A stretch of DNA of 64,000 nucleotides. Origin: Adiantum capillus-veneris (taxonomy: Eukaryota; Streptophyta; Polypodiopsida; Polypodiales; Pteridaceae). The position numbers were made by a program, and so were the translations under genes. The stretch's first letter is position 1. The number at the start of each line of letters is the position of its first letter. Below the pieces are notes generated by a model that made no database searches, was not told the origin of the DNA, and worked only from the letters and a program-made list of their open reading frames with translations. The stretch spans positions 10,442,809 through 10,506,808 of the forward strand of contig CM043959.1 of assembly GCA_014529385.2 (NCBI GenBank). The letters are read 5' to 3'. Shown here in pieces: positions 35,375-48,017 of this stretch.

Positions 35375-35612
35375 AGTGGTAGTGCACCTCAATGTGCATG
35401 GTACTGGCATGAAACATTGGGTTTCATGCCAGCTGTATGCTACTGAGGTTGTTGCAATAGATCTCAACTAGCCTCTATACCTATACTCCAAAGTCATGAA
35501 GTAAGAATCCTAACCATGCTACCTCACATGCTGCCATTACAGCAGTCCAATACTCTGCCTCTATACTCGAACGAGCAATCATAGGTTTCTTATCCAAAGA
35601 ACCTAGAAAACA
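35375..35612 (-). pseudogene. Ty1/copia RNase H fossil
   Basis: The minus-strand translation gives K-K-P-M-I-A-R-S-S-I-E-A-E-Y, A-A-C-E-V-A-W-L, V-E-I-Y-C-N-N-L-S-S-I-Q-L-A and H-I-E-V-H-Y-H-F in one frame. The frame has three stops: two after D-F-G-V and one before N-P-M-F-H-A. The usual C-D-N has become C-N-N, so the catalytic Asp is lost. The copia motif order is unmistakable. Only about 79 codons remain. It does not match the C1 or C2 RNase H closely, so it represents a fourth copia lineage. Confidence 0.85.
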
Positions 35613-35831
35613 AGGGAAAAGCAATTGGGAATGTCATTGGGGTTTTAGCCTTGTTCTAGCGTATTTGAGTCAAAGCCAACAGTTACCGTCAATGTAGTGA
35701 CTAGAGATCGTGCTCAGGAAGCAGTAAAAAGTATGACAGAAACATAGGAGTTAAAACCTGCTAAAAAAACGAAGTTTGAAAGCTTAACGGTAAGGGCTCA
35801 AAGAAAATCATGGAAAGCAAAAAGAGATAAA

Positions 35832-37093
35832 ATGAAAGCAAAAAGGCTAAAGGAAAAGAAGGCCTTAGAGACAAAACTACACAAAACAAGGAAACAACTG
35901 AATCATGAGCAAGATAACAAAGGAAAAGTTGAGGAAACAGACTTGTCAAAAACTTTATCGAGAGGTTCAATTTTAGTAGAAAAAATTAATGAGCACTTGG
36001 ATGCCATGATGCAGACCTACTAGGCAACATTGAAAAGAAACCAAACATTAGAACAAAAATGACTGACATATTTACATCCTGAAGTTGAGACAAAATAATT
36101 GGAAATGTGCAAATGGCTCATAGAGACAGCCCAAGCTCTAATGTAGCAAAAAAAAAAACATTCTTAAACAAGTAGTACTGATACCTAAAAAGGAGGAGAA
36201 AGCGTGCAAAATGGAAACAAAATTGGTGGACCAACTAAGGCGAGGAACAAAACACCATTAAATACAAGGGTAGTGGAAAACACAATGGATGAGGCTAAGT
36301 CTCAAGAGATGTAGCCAATTCCTGAAGTGGACGAGCCATGGCCGTAATTCGTGTGGGAAACAATCAAGAACTAAAAGGACGGCAGTGCCACTTTGTAGTC
36401 ATCACCCCAATACCAAAAATCAACATGGACCATGAGATTTATCCGAGCGATATATACTAATTGTACAGAGATGCAGGGACAAAAGTATCTTCAAAGAGTA
36501 AACCTAGGACATTAAGGACTTTACCTTCTTTTGTAGGGGAACACAAAACAAAATCAGAGGTGAGGGTTGTTCCATCTCAATGGAGTCCAGTTCCATAGAT
36601 GGTGAACACAAAAAGCCTACACAAATTGATGATATGTCATATAAGATGCACCATTACTCTTGTAGAACTTCTAAATATTAGACCACATTTATGGGGTCAA
36701 ATGGGAAAAAACTTGGAAAAGAAGGAGCATCTAAATATGGAATCATAGGAAGACTACATCCTAAAGCAATCAGTAGAGGATGAAAGCTACATGCGAGAGC
36801 CATTTCTAGAAGTTTTATTCAAACCCTTTGCATGGGAGAAAATTTTGGTGACTCTAGATGTGTGTGTGAAGGAGCTAACACCCACAAAATTTTGCGATAA
36901 AGACGGTTTTGACATAACTTTCTTCTAGATGGTGAATGCTATCTTGGAGCTAGAAGTGGAAATTGAGACAAGGGAGACTCATGAAATGGTTGATTGTAAG
37001 CAAATAGTGGACGAGGTTTCCATTTGAGGCATTAGTGATGATGATGATGAGGAGTTTCATGATTCGTGGAGTGACAAGCTAGTAAAAACATAG
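35832..37093 (+). pseudogene. Decayed coding region of unknown type
   Basis: A Lys/Glu-rich frame (35832-36023) is followed by a frame readable from about 36420 to 37093 with only a few stops. It includes an L-Y-R-D-A-G-T-K-V segment near 36460, a P-F-L-E-V-L-F-K-P-F-A-W-E segment near 36800 and an acidic D-D-D-D-E-E tail. It is not recognised. The first segment resembles the Y-x-D-x-x-G motif of elements G and H. It could be gag/protease of an old gypsy element. Confidence 0.4.
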
Positions 37094-37540
37094 AGAATGA
37101 CCATGTAAGGTCTCTACTTTCAAATTTCACACAAGTTCTATTATGCATTTGAATTTTTTTTAACTATCACTCATTATTTAAGATATTCAAGTTCAAATTA
37201 TGAATCGTAGGTTGAGAAAACCTAGAATTTAAGATTTACGCTACAAAATTCTGACATGTTTAGCTATATGAATCAATAACTAACTTATTGCAAGACTTAT
37301 TTACTGATTGTAGAATTTTCTTTTACTATTGTAAAGTTAATATAAGACTATACAGTTTAACTTAAAAATGTAAAGTAAATTATCATTAAGGAAATAAATA
37401 AAATAATTATAAAGACAAAAGAATACACAGGGATGACAAATGAAGGCACATGGACTCACCTGGACTCACATAGGAGGGGACAAAGTGGGACACACTGTCA
37501 CATGAAAAGGAGAGGCTAGTCTTGACTAATCTTAATGAGG

Positions 37541-37720
37541 GGGGGCTGTGTGGCCTTATCTTTTGATGATAATGACAAATTGGTCAAGCTGATGGGTACC
37601 ACAAGGGTACCAAAAACGCGGGTATGATTTTTGGAGAAAAAAATTTAAAAATTTAAAATAATTAAAATAATTTTTTTTTTGGAAAAAAAAGTTGGACGTT
37701 TTCTTTTCTGCTATAAATAG
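37541..37720 (+). promoter_or_regulatory. Candidate LTR start with polypurine tract and TATA box
   Basis: A purine run (GAGGGGGG) at about 37538-37546 is followed by TGTGTGGCC. A TATAAATAG box lies at 37712-37720 with CT-rich transcribed sequence beyond. This is the layout of an LTR promoter, but no second copy was found. Confidence 0.4.
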
Positions 37721-37889
37721 AGCATCCATGCTCACACTTTAGACATAGAGATTGCCTCTATAGCGCTTACGAAGTGTTGCCACTTCTCTTAGAGAGAAGG
37801 CGTCCACAAACCACTAAGAGAGCAAAAACTCTAGTGGACTAATAAGATGTGTATTAATTAAGCATTCAATTAACTTTAAGAATGATGTA

Positions 37890-38400
37890 TGTGTGCTAGC
37901 TCCTACTCTAATCTCTCTAATAGATTAGTAAGATTCAATTAGCTATGTGTGTGTGTGCTATCTCTTACTGTAATCTCTCTAATAGATTAGTAAGATTCAA
38001 TTAGCTATGTATGTGTGCGTGCTATCTCTTACTCTAATTTCTCTAATAGATTAGTAAGATTCAATTAGCTATGTGTGTGTGCGTGCTATCTCTTACTCTA
38101 ATTTCTCTAATAGATTAGTAAGATTCAATCAGCTTTAGAAAATCATGTGTGTGTGTTCTCTTTTACTCTAATCTTTCTAATGGATTAGTAAGATTCAATT
38201 AGTTTTAAGAAGGATATGTGTGTGTGTGTGTTATCTCTTACTCTAATCTCTCTAATAGACTGGTGAGATTCAATTATCTTTAGAAAAGGATGTGTGTGTG
38301 TGTTCTCTTTTACTCTAATTTTTCTAATGGATTAGTAAGATTCAATTAACTTTAGAAAAGATGTGTGTGTATGTTTTCTCTTACTCTAATCTCTGTAAGT
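37890..38400. repeat. Minisatellite, seven diverged ~60-80-bp units
   Basis: Each unit contains CTAAT-(A/G)-GATTAGTAAGATTCAATT or a variant, then a short GT run (GTGTGTGTG), then TCTCTTACTCTAAT. Units vary in length through the GT run and an inserted TTTAGAAAA block in the later ones. Confidence 0.85.
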
Positions 38401-40639
38401 ATACCTACTCTCTCTAGTTAGTACATCTTCACTATTAACTTATGCATAGTTAATTGAAAGTTAATACATAAGAGAACTCATCATATTCTTATTATACATG
38501 ATGAAATTCTCATTCATCAATTTTATTGTCAATTAGATTAAGTAGAATTTTGAATAATACTAAAAATTGATTTATAGAAATTGATGTTAGAATTGGATTA
38601 GAAATGTGAAGCATAAAAGTGGTGCATTCCTAAACTTTCACTCATAGTTTACACACTTGATTTTTGATTAATTACGATTAGCAAATATTTGATGTATAGA
38701 AATTAGATGTAGAACAACAACACTAAGTGTGAATCCGAGTTGGCAAGGGTTCAAATTACAGACTCTCTTTGGAAACAAGAGATTACTAGGGAAATTGACC
38801 AATTTAAAGTTCTAAGTGTATAACATAAGTGTAGTAAAAAAAAATGGCTCCAAAGCGTGCTTGAACCCAAGGCACTAATGATCATGAAGCTGGTACAAGT
38901 AACGGTGGAACCCTTGCGGAACATGCTATGTCTCCACCAATCAAACCAATTGGAGCTATGGTACAGGTTAGTATTGCAGTTTCAAGTTATGCATCATTGC
39001 ATATGCGAGACCATAGGAATATATTATTTACCTTATGAAAATAAAACACGGACCTAAACCAAGGGGCTTAACCCCAAGAAACTTAGCATATGTTTGACAA
39101 GTAGGAAAGATAGTTTGGTTAAACTGGTTGCTATACGAAAGAATGTTTGTCCAAAACCTTCGGCAGGGTTTCTCTCAAGTCTCTCTACTTATTAGCGCTG
39201 GTATTATGTGGCAGTTGTCGAGGCGTGATCATGCCCAGGATGGCACCGCTGATGCTGGTGGGAGTACACCCAGATTAGCCCAGCTGGATACTGCAGTTTT
39301 GTTTTGCCGTGTCATGAGGATGACGCCCAGATTGGCACCGTTGTTGCTGTGGAGGGAGTACGTCCAGATTAGCACAATGAGTACTTGTCAATCGGTATGG
39401 GACGCTCATGAGGACAAGGGTTTTTATAAATAATGTATATACCGATCGGACATAATAGCGCCAGTAGAGATTCTTAAGTGAACCTAATCCAAGGGTTGTT
39501 GGTTTAAAATTGGAGGACTTCTTGTTTGACTATTGTTTGTAATACTGTTTGAAGGGCTGTTTTAACGAACCAGTATCATAAATAAAGTAAAGGAACATGT
39601 ATGTTTTAACAGTGTGGTAGTAATTAGATAACAAAAGAAGGGTGAGTGTGCTGTGGAAAGTGAGAGAATGATACCCCGACGGTATCATTCTATGGACGGG
39701 TGGACCCAATGAGTCGGGTAACTTTCCAATGCTAGATTTTTTTTTTTTTAAAGTCATAAATCTTAAAAGAGACAAACCTTGGCAGCTGTGCTTCTGAAAC
39801 ATGGAGAAAAAAGCGCACAGGTTGGTCACTCTAAGATTTATACTTTTAGGTATAATTGATTATAAATAGTTATTAGATAGGGTTATGGTGGTCACGCTCC
39901 GCCATAGTGAGATAGGACTAATCCTTCACTAACGGTTCATGCACGTGGCTACGTAGTAGCTAAAGCAATGTCCGTTGGTTTTTCTTTTTCAGGAGTGGAG
40001 ACCTATCAAAGGTACTCCGCTCCTCTCAAAAAGGGGCAGGGACCACATAGACCAATTGAGTAACTCATGAAACAAGTATAAACCACAACAAATAAGGAAA
40101 TCTTCTATGATTTTCCAAATTAGAAGTCAAGAAGACAACAAAGATCTCAAGCTAAATGAACGAGAAAAAAACAAAGATATCAAGCTAAATGAGCGAGAAA
40201 ACAACAAATGACAAAAGAGAAACCAATGACTTGATTATTGAGCAAAACAAAGTATCTTATGCTTGTGGAGAAGATAACTGAGTCCGAGACAAAATTACAA
40301 GAAAATCGTTGAAATCGGCTTCTCTAACAAAAATCTAAAGAAGCAAATAAAAATAAACCCAAGGACACAACAAAAATATCAAAAACTAAACAAAAATACG
40401 AATATCAAAAGATGAAATAGACTCTAAAAGAAGTTTGAATAATGGAGACAAAAGTGAAGAGGATTCTAGTACAAAAAAGTTGGAATGTATCCTCTCACTA
40501 CAAAAAGTATACCATTTCAGACAAACAAATTGTGATTTAGTAGGCCAATGAGGGAACTCAAGGAGCCGGGTACATCACATGATGTGCGGGAGAATTCCAT
40601 GAGGATTTACCTAGCTGAACTAGGGACAAACCAAGGTCG
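38401..40639. other. Largely unassigned interval
   Basis: An ATG at 38843 opens M-A-P-K-R and resembles a gag start, but a stop follows after one more codon. A GC-richer stretch (39160-39430) holds two related ~50-bp phrases at 39229 and 39325 (96 bp apart), both containing TGGCACCG and GGGAGTAC. No other feature was recognised. Confidence 0.4.
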
Positions 40640-41170
40640 GCTTACATAGCCACTGAAGAGAAAGAACAACTTCTAATAACTACTCTCAAACAATATAGAG
40701 ATGTGTTTGCTTGGTCGTATAAGGAGCTTAGGGGAGTGGATCCAAGTATATTTCATCATAAAATACCCCTTAAGAGTGATATTAATCCACACAGACAATG
40801 TCCCTACACTTACAATGAAGCTTTTGTGAAGAAAATCAAAGAGGAGATAGATAAGATTAAAGAGGTTGCATTAATCTATGAGATTGAACACATAGATTGG
40901 GTATTGCCAATCATGCCACTGCCCAAAAAGAATGACAAATTGCCAGTTGTATGAATCTCAAGAAGGTCAACACTGCTTCCATAAGAGATAACTATCCCTT
41001 ACCCATCACCAATCATGTGATTTAGAGAGTGGTGGACAATTAAGCTTACAACTTTCTTGATGGATTTTTGGGCTATAATTAGCTCACCATAAAGCCAAAG
41101 GATTAGCACAAAATGGCCTTTGCAATAGAATGGGGCATATTTTCTTATACAGTGATGCAATTAGGATTAG
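40640..41170 (+). pseudogene. Ty3/gypsy reverse transcriptase N-terminal fossil
   Basis: The reading D-V-F-A-W-S-Y-K-E-L-R-G-V-D-P-S matches the start of RT in Tat/Athila-like gypsy elements. It is followed by E-I-D-K-I-K-E and P-I-M-P-L-P-K-K-N. A one-base frame change near 40950 leads to N-L-K-K-V-N and Y-P-L-P-I-T. Stops then precede N-F-L-D-G-F-L-G-Y-N and a K-M-A-F-A-I-E-W-G segment. The catalytic D-D box is not found. This is an ancient, truncated copy, distinct from elements A and B. Confidence 0.75.
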
Positions 41171-43597
41171 ACACATCAATATTTTAGCATAACTGAATGC
41201 TAAGTTTGACACAATCTATAAACATTTTATAAAGATGCACTTGTAACTAAAAATCATGTGAACCCAATGACATGAATGAGAGAGTTACAATAAATGGAGA
41301 CAAGAAAGCTGAATGTTTTACAATGACTCAAGAAATCATCATGAATATGTCCAACCAATCAATCATTCATTAAGTTTTGATCACATAAGAGTTTGTAGAA
41401 TTAGTCCCTCGCCGTTCTAGCTCCATGACTCAAACTCCGTTTGTCTCTCCATTATTAATCGTAGCTGCTAAAGAAAAGAAGATAGATGGATACTGAATCT
41501 AAGCATATTAATTGTATAAAACCGTATACATAAATGATTTATTCAATCAAAACATCCAAGTAGAAAACAAGGACATAGAAAAAAACACTCACTTGCACTA
41601 TTCATGACTTTCATTTTGTAAATCTTCCCTCTAACATCTAATTATCAAATTCCTTTCCTTCTCAAATTGATTCATATATTTGTTTTCTTAAATTTGTGGC
41701 AATATATTAGGTGAAAGGAAAAAGGAATAGCGGATTTGTGTTTGTAATGTACTTTATCCAAGATACCAAATTTCCGAGTGAATGATGTTTACAATATCAC
41801 CAAAATGACTTTAATACCGATCAAAGAACTTTCAACTGTCAAAAATGTGTATTCAAATGAATTAAAGGACTAGATGGACATCTTTATGTATGTTGGAATT
41901 GGATTTTTTTTTTCAAATAGAGTATCTAGGTATATTTATTTCAACCAAAGTAGATTCGATTGAATCCTACTTGATTAAGTGTTTTGTAAAATAAAATGAC
42001 TATTCTAGTGCTATTCATTAGGTTGCAAATTGCTATACTCATTAATTGTATGGATATGAATAATGCAATGTAGCTTGTTCGACGTTCTTAGAATCTCCAT
42101 TACAATCACATGAAGTTTTTGGTACTCTGAGCATCATATGAGCTATTCAATGTGGAAGGTGGAAACTCACTCTTAGAGAGGCCTTACACAAGGGGTTAGC
42201 TGGATGAGTTAGTGGTTACCTCGCAGAGCTACCATCACTTACCTGTTTTTGAGTGATTGTGCAACCAATCAGATTCTAGCGCTACTGTGGACACTTATAA
42301 ATAGGACCCACTAGTCCCATTTTGAGCACCCTTGGCTTGACACTCTTCACTGTTGAATCTCTTTACCCTAGAATCTTTTATCTTGTGAATCTTAGGAGCA
42401 TTCCGTGATGAACCTAACACCAATTGTACTTTCTAGATTATTCATTCTAGGGATCTTTTCTTTGAACTCTTGTATTTTGAATCATTATCTGATTCTGAAT
42501 ACAATTCCAATGATCTTATAATCTGAAGTCTATTTCCTTCAGTTCAATTGTTCATATAAAGTCTGTTGATGTCTGTCAATTGGTCATTTGAAGTCTGAAT
42601 CTATCATATAGTAATCTAAAGTTTGATCTCGATTAATTACTCTGAGATTGACTTTGAAATAGATGTCAAAGCAATCCAACTCATTCAATTTTGGCATCAT
42701 GGTGGAGAGCTGAAGGTCTTGAAACGAACCAATCTCCTAGTTAGAACTCACTGCCAATCTATCATTCATAATGCATGTACGGTGCTCAACACAAGGAAGA
42801 AGAGCTATCATACTATTTACTGAGAATGAGGATCACATCAATACAACGAAGAACATATTAGATAAAATGAAAAAAGTTTTGCATTATGGAAATTTGAGAA
42901 TTGGTGCATTTCTTATAATGTTGAAAATTTTCACATTTTTTGGGAATCCCCCCCCAAACATGCACATGCAACCAAGGAGTTTGATAGTTCGTGGAAAAAG
43001 ACGGTGTTTATAAACACAATAAATAAAGACAGATGAAAAACAAGATTTGGGTTCTTATAATTTTTAAGGATTTTATGCATCCTTATGGGATTGGATTTCC
43101 ACTTATATGAAACCCTTGTTTAATCTCTAGTTTAAAGGGTTTGATCCGATTCATAGTGGTTTAGGAGATACGACCAAAAAAATGCACCTACGTGATGTGA
43201 AACAAAAAGCACTTTTTATGCACCTACGTGATCATAAACACACTGTAGGCATATATCGGCATGCTAAACATGATGGAATAAGCATGGAACATCCTTGTAC
43301 ACATGTGGCAAGCCCACACATGCCTACATATATGATAAAGTAACCACCGAGAGGATAGTTTCTCAGAAGCAAAGTAGAGAGAGAAAGAGATGATGGCTAT
43401 GGAGTTCAGAGTTTTTGAAATGGTATCTTGACAACTAATGTGATTGTAATTGAACTAGGATGCATCATGATACTCTGTCTTAATTACAACTTTCTCATAC
43501 TACCTTGACATATTTACGTGCCGCTTTTTTATAGAAATAATTCCCATAAAAATCCTATTTAATCATGTGTCTTTATTGTACGGCCATTTGATATCCA
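41171..43597. other. Unassigned interval with a possible plus-strand LTR
   Basis: Around 42100-42690 there is a TATAAATAGG box (42296) with TC-rich downstream sequence. A TGGCATCATGG at 42692 could be a primer site; a similar TGGCATCAT lies at 46428. The rest shows no coding signal. Confidence 0.35.
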
Positions 43598-44074
43598 AAT
43601 GATGACTAAAAAGATTATTTTTATATTTAGGTCATTTTAAAAAATATCAAAAAGCACAAAAAGCTAAAAATAGTGTTTAAAGTAAAAAAGTAAATAAAAA
43701 ATCTAAAAATGAATCACGGATTTCCCTTGTCCATCTGAACAAGAAAATGAACTTCCTTTTTATTGAAAAGAATAGAAAAATATAAAAAGCTAAAAATAGC
43801 ATGACAAGCACTCAAAAAGTAGATTTTTACAAAATTGAACCATATCATCCTTGGGACTTGTAGATTAAGGATTTGGCCCTACTTTTAAAGAAAAAGCATC
43901 AAAAAGCACAAAAATATTATGTTTGACCTATTGGAATATGAAAATGACCTTAATATTCAATCCAAAAACTCACAACATTGCTAAACGTCGATTTTAACCC
44001 AAAATTTTAAGAAACGAACATTAGAACCTACTTTTCTTATTTTAAAAGAGACCCAAAAGTTGGGAATCTTACAT
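43598..44074 (-). repeat. LTR-like segment, family F, copy 2 (3' LTR of the gypsy fossil to its right)
   Basis: On the minus strand it starts TGTAAGATTCCC at 44074, preceded by a purine-rich GTAGGAAAA tract. Gypsy Pol C-terminal codons end just beyond. The landmarks are shared with 34836-35337. Confidence 0.7.
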
Positions 44075-44089
44075 TTTCCTACACATGAA

Positions 44090-45300
44090 AAATTTGAGGT
44101 GTCCTCAATTTGACATGAAGTTTGGATAATTAAGTCTCATTACATCATCATGTTTCCAAGTAGCATCCGTGTAAAGGATAAGTTGACCATTTGACAAGGT
44201 GTGATTGAGAATTTCAGTCCTACTTTGAAGAATAGCTTCGGGGTGTACTTCCAAACTTTTATCGATGGAAGTAGATAACAGAGAATCATTAAGAATGTGA
44301 TTTGGATCAGGTACATACCTCTTAAGCAAGCTGATATAAAAAACATCATATACCTTGATATGCGATGGTAAAACAAAATTCCGTAAGCTTGGTCATTGAT
44401 TCTTTCTGTGATGAAAAAAGGTCCACAATATCTTGCACTAAGCTTTTTGCACTTACCCATTTATAAAGAACTACGTTTGGGTTTCACTCCCAAAAATACC
44501 ATATCCCCTTTTTTAAAGAGTTGAATATATTGTTTATAACTTTTTCGTCTATCCTAAGCAATCTTTATATCTTATCGTAGAGGTCCATCTACAATTGCAT
44601 CTCATTCAACATATCTTTGGATGCTTTTCTCTTATGAGTGGATCTATCCACTTTGATGGAGTGAGACACTCCTGTCCATATAATGCTTGAAAAAGAGTCA
44701 TCTCAATTATATGTTGGAATAAAGAATTATATGCAAATTCAACCAAATATAAATATCCAATCCACTTACTCTGTTCATGCATATAATAAACTCATGGCAT
44801 ATTCTCAATGATTTGGCTGCTTCTCTCTATTTTCTCATTGGTTTGAGGATGATAAGCAAGTACTAAAGGACAATTGGGTTCCTATGGCTGAGAATAAAGC
44901 TTTCCAAAATTTGAAGTGAATTTTATATCACGATCTAAAATTATACAGTGAAGTAAACCATGATACATAAAGACACCTTTCATGAAAACTTGAACTATAT
45001 CCTTAGCCGTAATTGTAGTCTTGATGAGGAATAAGTGAGTCATTTTTGCAAGCATATCCATGATCACAAAAATAAAATCTTATTCACAGATAAAGGAAGT
45101 TATGTAATGAAATCCATGGATATGATTGCATTTCATTGACTGGATGAAGTATACCAGGGTATCAAACTCGCTCAGCTTTAATATGTTGACATGTCAAACC
45201 ATCTTGTGACATAGTTTAACACATCGCGCGTTAATCGTGATATCATTGTCTTCAACATGAAAGCCTTTAAATTTTCTCTCTTACTTCTCTATATGATTAT
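44090..45300 (-). pseudogene. Ty3/gypsy integrase and Pol C-terminus fossil
   Basis: Read leftward, a short frame (45067-44882) holds the integrase core: L-A-K-M-T-H-L-F, T-T-I-T-A-K-D and the catalytic I-I-L-D-R-D-I-K-F-T-S-N-F. After a decayed gap, 44460-44330 has C-K-K-L-S-A-R-Y-C-G-P-F. Then, in another frame, L-K-R-Y-V-P-D-P-N-H and E-V-H-P-E-A-I-L follow down to 44105. These are standard C-terminal motifs of plant gypsy Pol. The 3' LTR follows directly at 44074. Confidence 0.8.
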
Positions 45301-46960
45301 TCAAGTTCAACAAATAGTGAATCTTCCTATAAAATGCATCATGGGGTGTACTCTCAGGAACAAGGTCAATCAAAGAGGTAGTAGAGGTTGTAATTGCCAT
45401 TATCGCACTTTTTTTTCTTAAGCATCAGCCACCACTAAGTTTTACTTTACTAGTTTATATTCAACTCAAAAATAATATCTCCATAATAATTCCATCCGTC
45501 TTTGTTGTTTTATCATTAGAGATTATGGGCGCTCCCCTAGCCGGACACAAATTTCAGAGCCACATTGTTGATAGATTGTCCTTTATTTTTTTCAAGAACC
45601 ATGTACATGAGCTGATGTAATTTTGATCCTAGAGCCATATATTTTTGAGTTGTAAATATCATATTATGTATGAAAGCCCAAAGTAGCCTGTCAATGGTCA
45701 TTTTTAAAAATAAACCCTAGATATATAAGTCAATAGCTCTAGTTTGGAAGAGGCCAATCTTTTGAATAAAGAAGGAGCTCTGTTGTACGTGCTATCAAGT
45801 TGCTTCTTAGTTCTACTTTGTAATCAACATAGGTCTTGATTGGGTAATGTATTTCAAATTCTAAAACTTGCATTGTGTTCCTCTTCTCTTGCTCTTTCTT
45901 TCAAGCGTAAGCATTCCAAGTTATGTGATGATTCATGATTAAGTGTCAACAAGCTATGTCTTCAACACTGAGTGCTTAAATCTTTGTTGTATGATATTTT
46001 GACTATAGGAGAGTGTTATTAGATCTTAGCGAGACCTACTTGAATGGTTTTGTTGCAATTTTAATGATCCAATAAATAATGGATCGTGATTTTTGTATCT
46101 TGTTGAAATGTTGCCAGATTTTGTAGACTTGTTTCCTTAGACTCAGTATAGCTTTCCCCAAAGTTTTATGGCTATCCAAATCCATTTAGTCATTGAAATA
46201 GCATGATAGCCTAGAGTGGTTAAAAAGGACACAGATAGATTTTATGATTCTTGAGTTGTTGATTTGCTTATAGAGATTGGCATCCTTGCTTGTAAGGTTC
46301 ACTTCTTGAAGTTGACATCCTCAAAAAGTCTCCATGTCCCATTCGAGTCACTTCTCTGAGTATTTAAACGAGTATGTTAGTGCAAGAAGGCTATGCTATG
46401 AGCGTTTGTCAGGCGATCTGCTAACGTTGGCATCATTTTCCAAGGAATGATCCTTAGGTGGTGAGTGACCTAGTGCATATTTAGAGATTTTGTTATCTAG
46501 AGAATTGTCATCCATTCCATACACATTAGCAACAAAGCAGCTAGATGTGAGTTTAGTGATTGATAGAGTCTAGAGTCAAGGGAATTGCTAGATCTATTCT
46601 TAAGAGGTAAAGAGAGTTTGAGCGAGATAGCCATATGTATTTTATTATTCAAGTTTTCTCATTTCTTTGAGAGTGCTGTTTCATTTTCCATTACGACTTT
46701 TATTTGTATTTTTTGTTCTTTTTCGTTTCTTGTTTCTTTTCAGCACATAGGAGTTGGGTAAGTAGGAACCATCACCATCATATTTGGCTGAAAAGATCCG
46801 GGGCAAAAAGGACAGAAAACCATATTTTGGGAAAGAAGACCATAACTCTGAAATAGTGAAAATTTGATGGTAGAGACCTGAAAGAAGCTGATTTAAAACC
46901 AAAAAGAGGGTACCAAAGAACCTCAAAAAATTAGAAACAAAACTTAAATTTTTAGAAGAT
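45301..46960 (+). other. Possible LTR and early leader of element H
   Basis: No coding signal. ATGGATCGTGATTTTT at about 46082 is half of the palindrome repeated downstream. Element G has the same arrangement, with a half-site at 56505 in its LTR. A TGGCATCAT at 46428 is a weak primer-site candidate. LTR edges were not found. Confidence 0.35.
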
Positions 46961-47700
46961 TCTATGTGTGGTGGAACATGGATCCGTGATCACAATCCAT
47001 GTCTCAAAAGGCTGATTGAAGCAATACAAAGACCAATTGATAAATACTAACTTCAATCAACTGAAACTAAATTTTGGGATCCAATTGTCATCAAGAACAC
47101 ACTCAAAAGAAGGAAATTGTGGGAAAGCACCTAAAGTTAGTTTATCTGACTAAAATTTGAGAGCTTTCTACTTTTTGTAATCTAAATAAAAAAATATTTT
47201 GGGAATAAGCTCCTTATAGCAGATTCCACCAATTGACAAAGTTTCATATTTAGAAGGGATGGAACATGGATCGCAATCTATGCCCTTCGTTTGAGATTTT
47301 GGTAGAAGCCTATATAGTTTGTAGCAGAGATCTCTAAGGACATAATTTCCAGAAATAAATTTGCAAAAATGAATAAAAAAGTAGACCAAAAATACCAACA
47401 TTAGCTCATGTTAAAAAACCGCAAAACTAGACCTAGGGTTGGGATTTCAACTAACCTATACTAATCTAAATTACATAAAAATCATATATATCTAGTCTCA
47501 AGGTACCAAGGGCAATCTTTGGACCAAATTTTATCACATTTGGCTACTAAGGTACATGGATCGTGATCCATGTCCCCCTATAACTGAATGAACCCAAAAT
47601 GATACCACATATAGATATAATTATTAGGATTATAGAGGTCTTCTCAAAATTGAATTTGGACATCATTAGAGGAATCTGCAAGCCAAGATAGGATTTTTAC
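46960..47700 (+). repeat. Leader repeat array of element H: ~290-bp units with a palindrome
   Basis: ACATGGATC-type palindromes lie at 46976-47002, 47264-47282 and 47554-47573, 288 and 290 bp apart. The third, ACATGGATCGTGATCCATGT, is perfect except for its centre. The text between them is only weakly similar. Period and layout match the leader of element G. Confidence 0.65.
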
Positions 47701-48017
47701 TTAAAATGCAATTGTTTGATCGATTCAGGATTTTTTTGGACTAGCAAAGTGGTTGTAAGCTCATAGCGATCGAGTACTTATTGTGCAAATTATGAAGGTT
47801 AGAGCACTACATTTTGAGGTAATTTTGATTTGGAGGTTTTGGAAGCAACCAAAGAGGTAACATGTAAGGGGTTTGCAAGAGTGATTATTTCTTGATGTAT
47901 TTGAGCTTAGGTAGATTTCACCTGATTCGAAAGCTTGCCGTAGGAGACCAAGTGAGCATTATTTCTACTGAAGAGAGTGTAAATTAAGAACCATCAACTC
48001 CCTTAGAGCCGATCATT

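Noticed and set aside
38750-38775. tRNA T-arm-like GGGTTCAAAT
   Set aside because: No cloverleaf or matching acceptor stem can be built around it.
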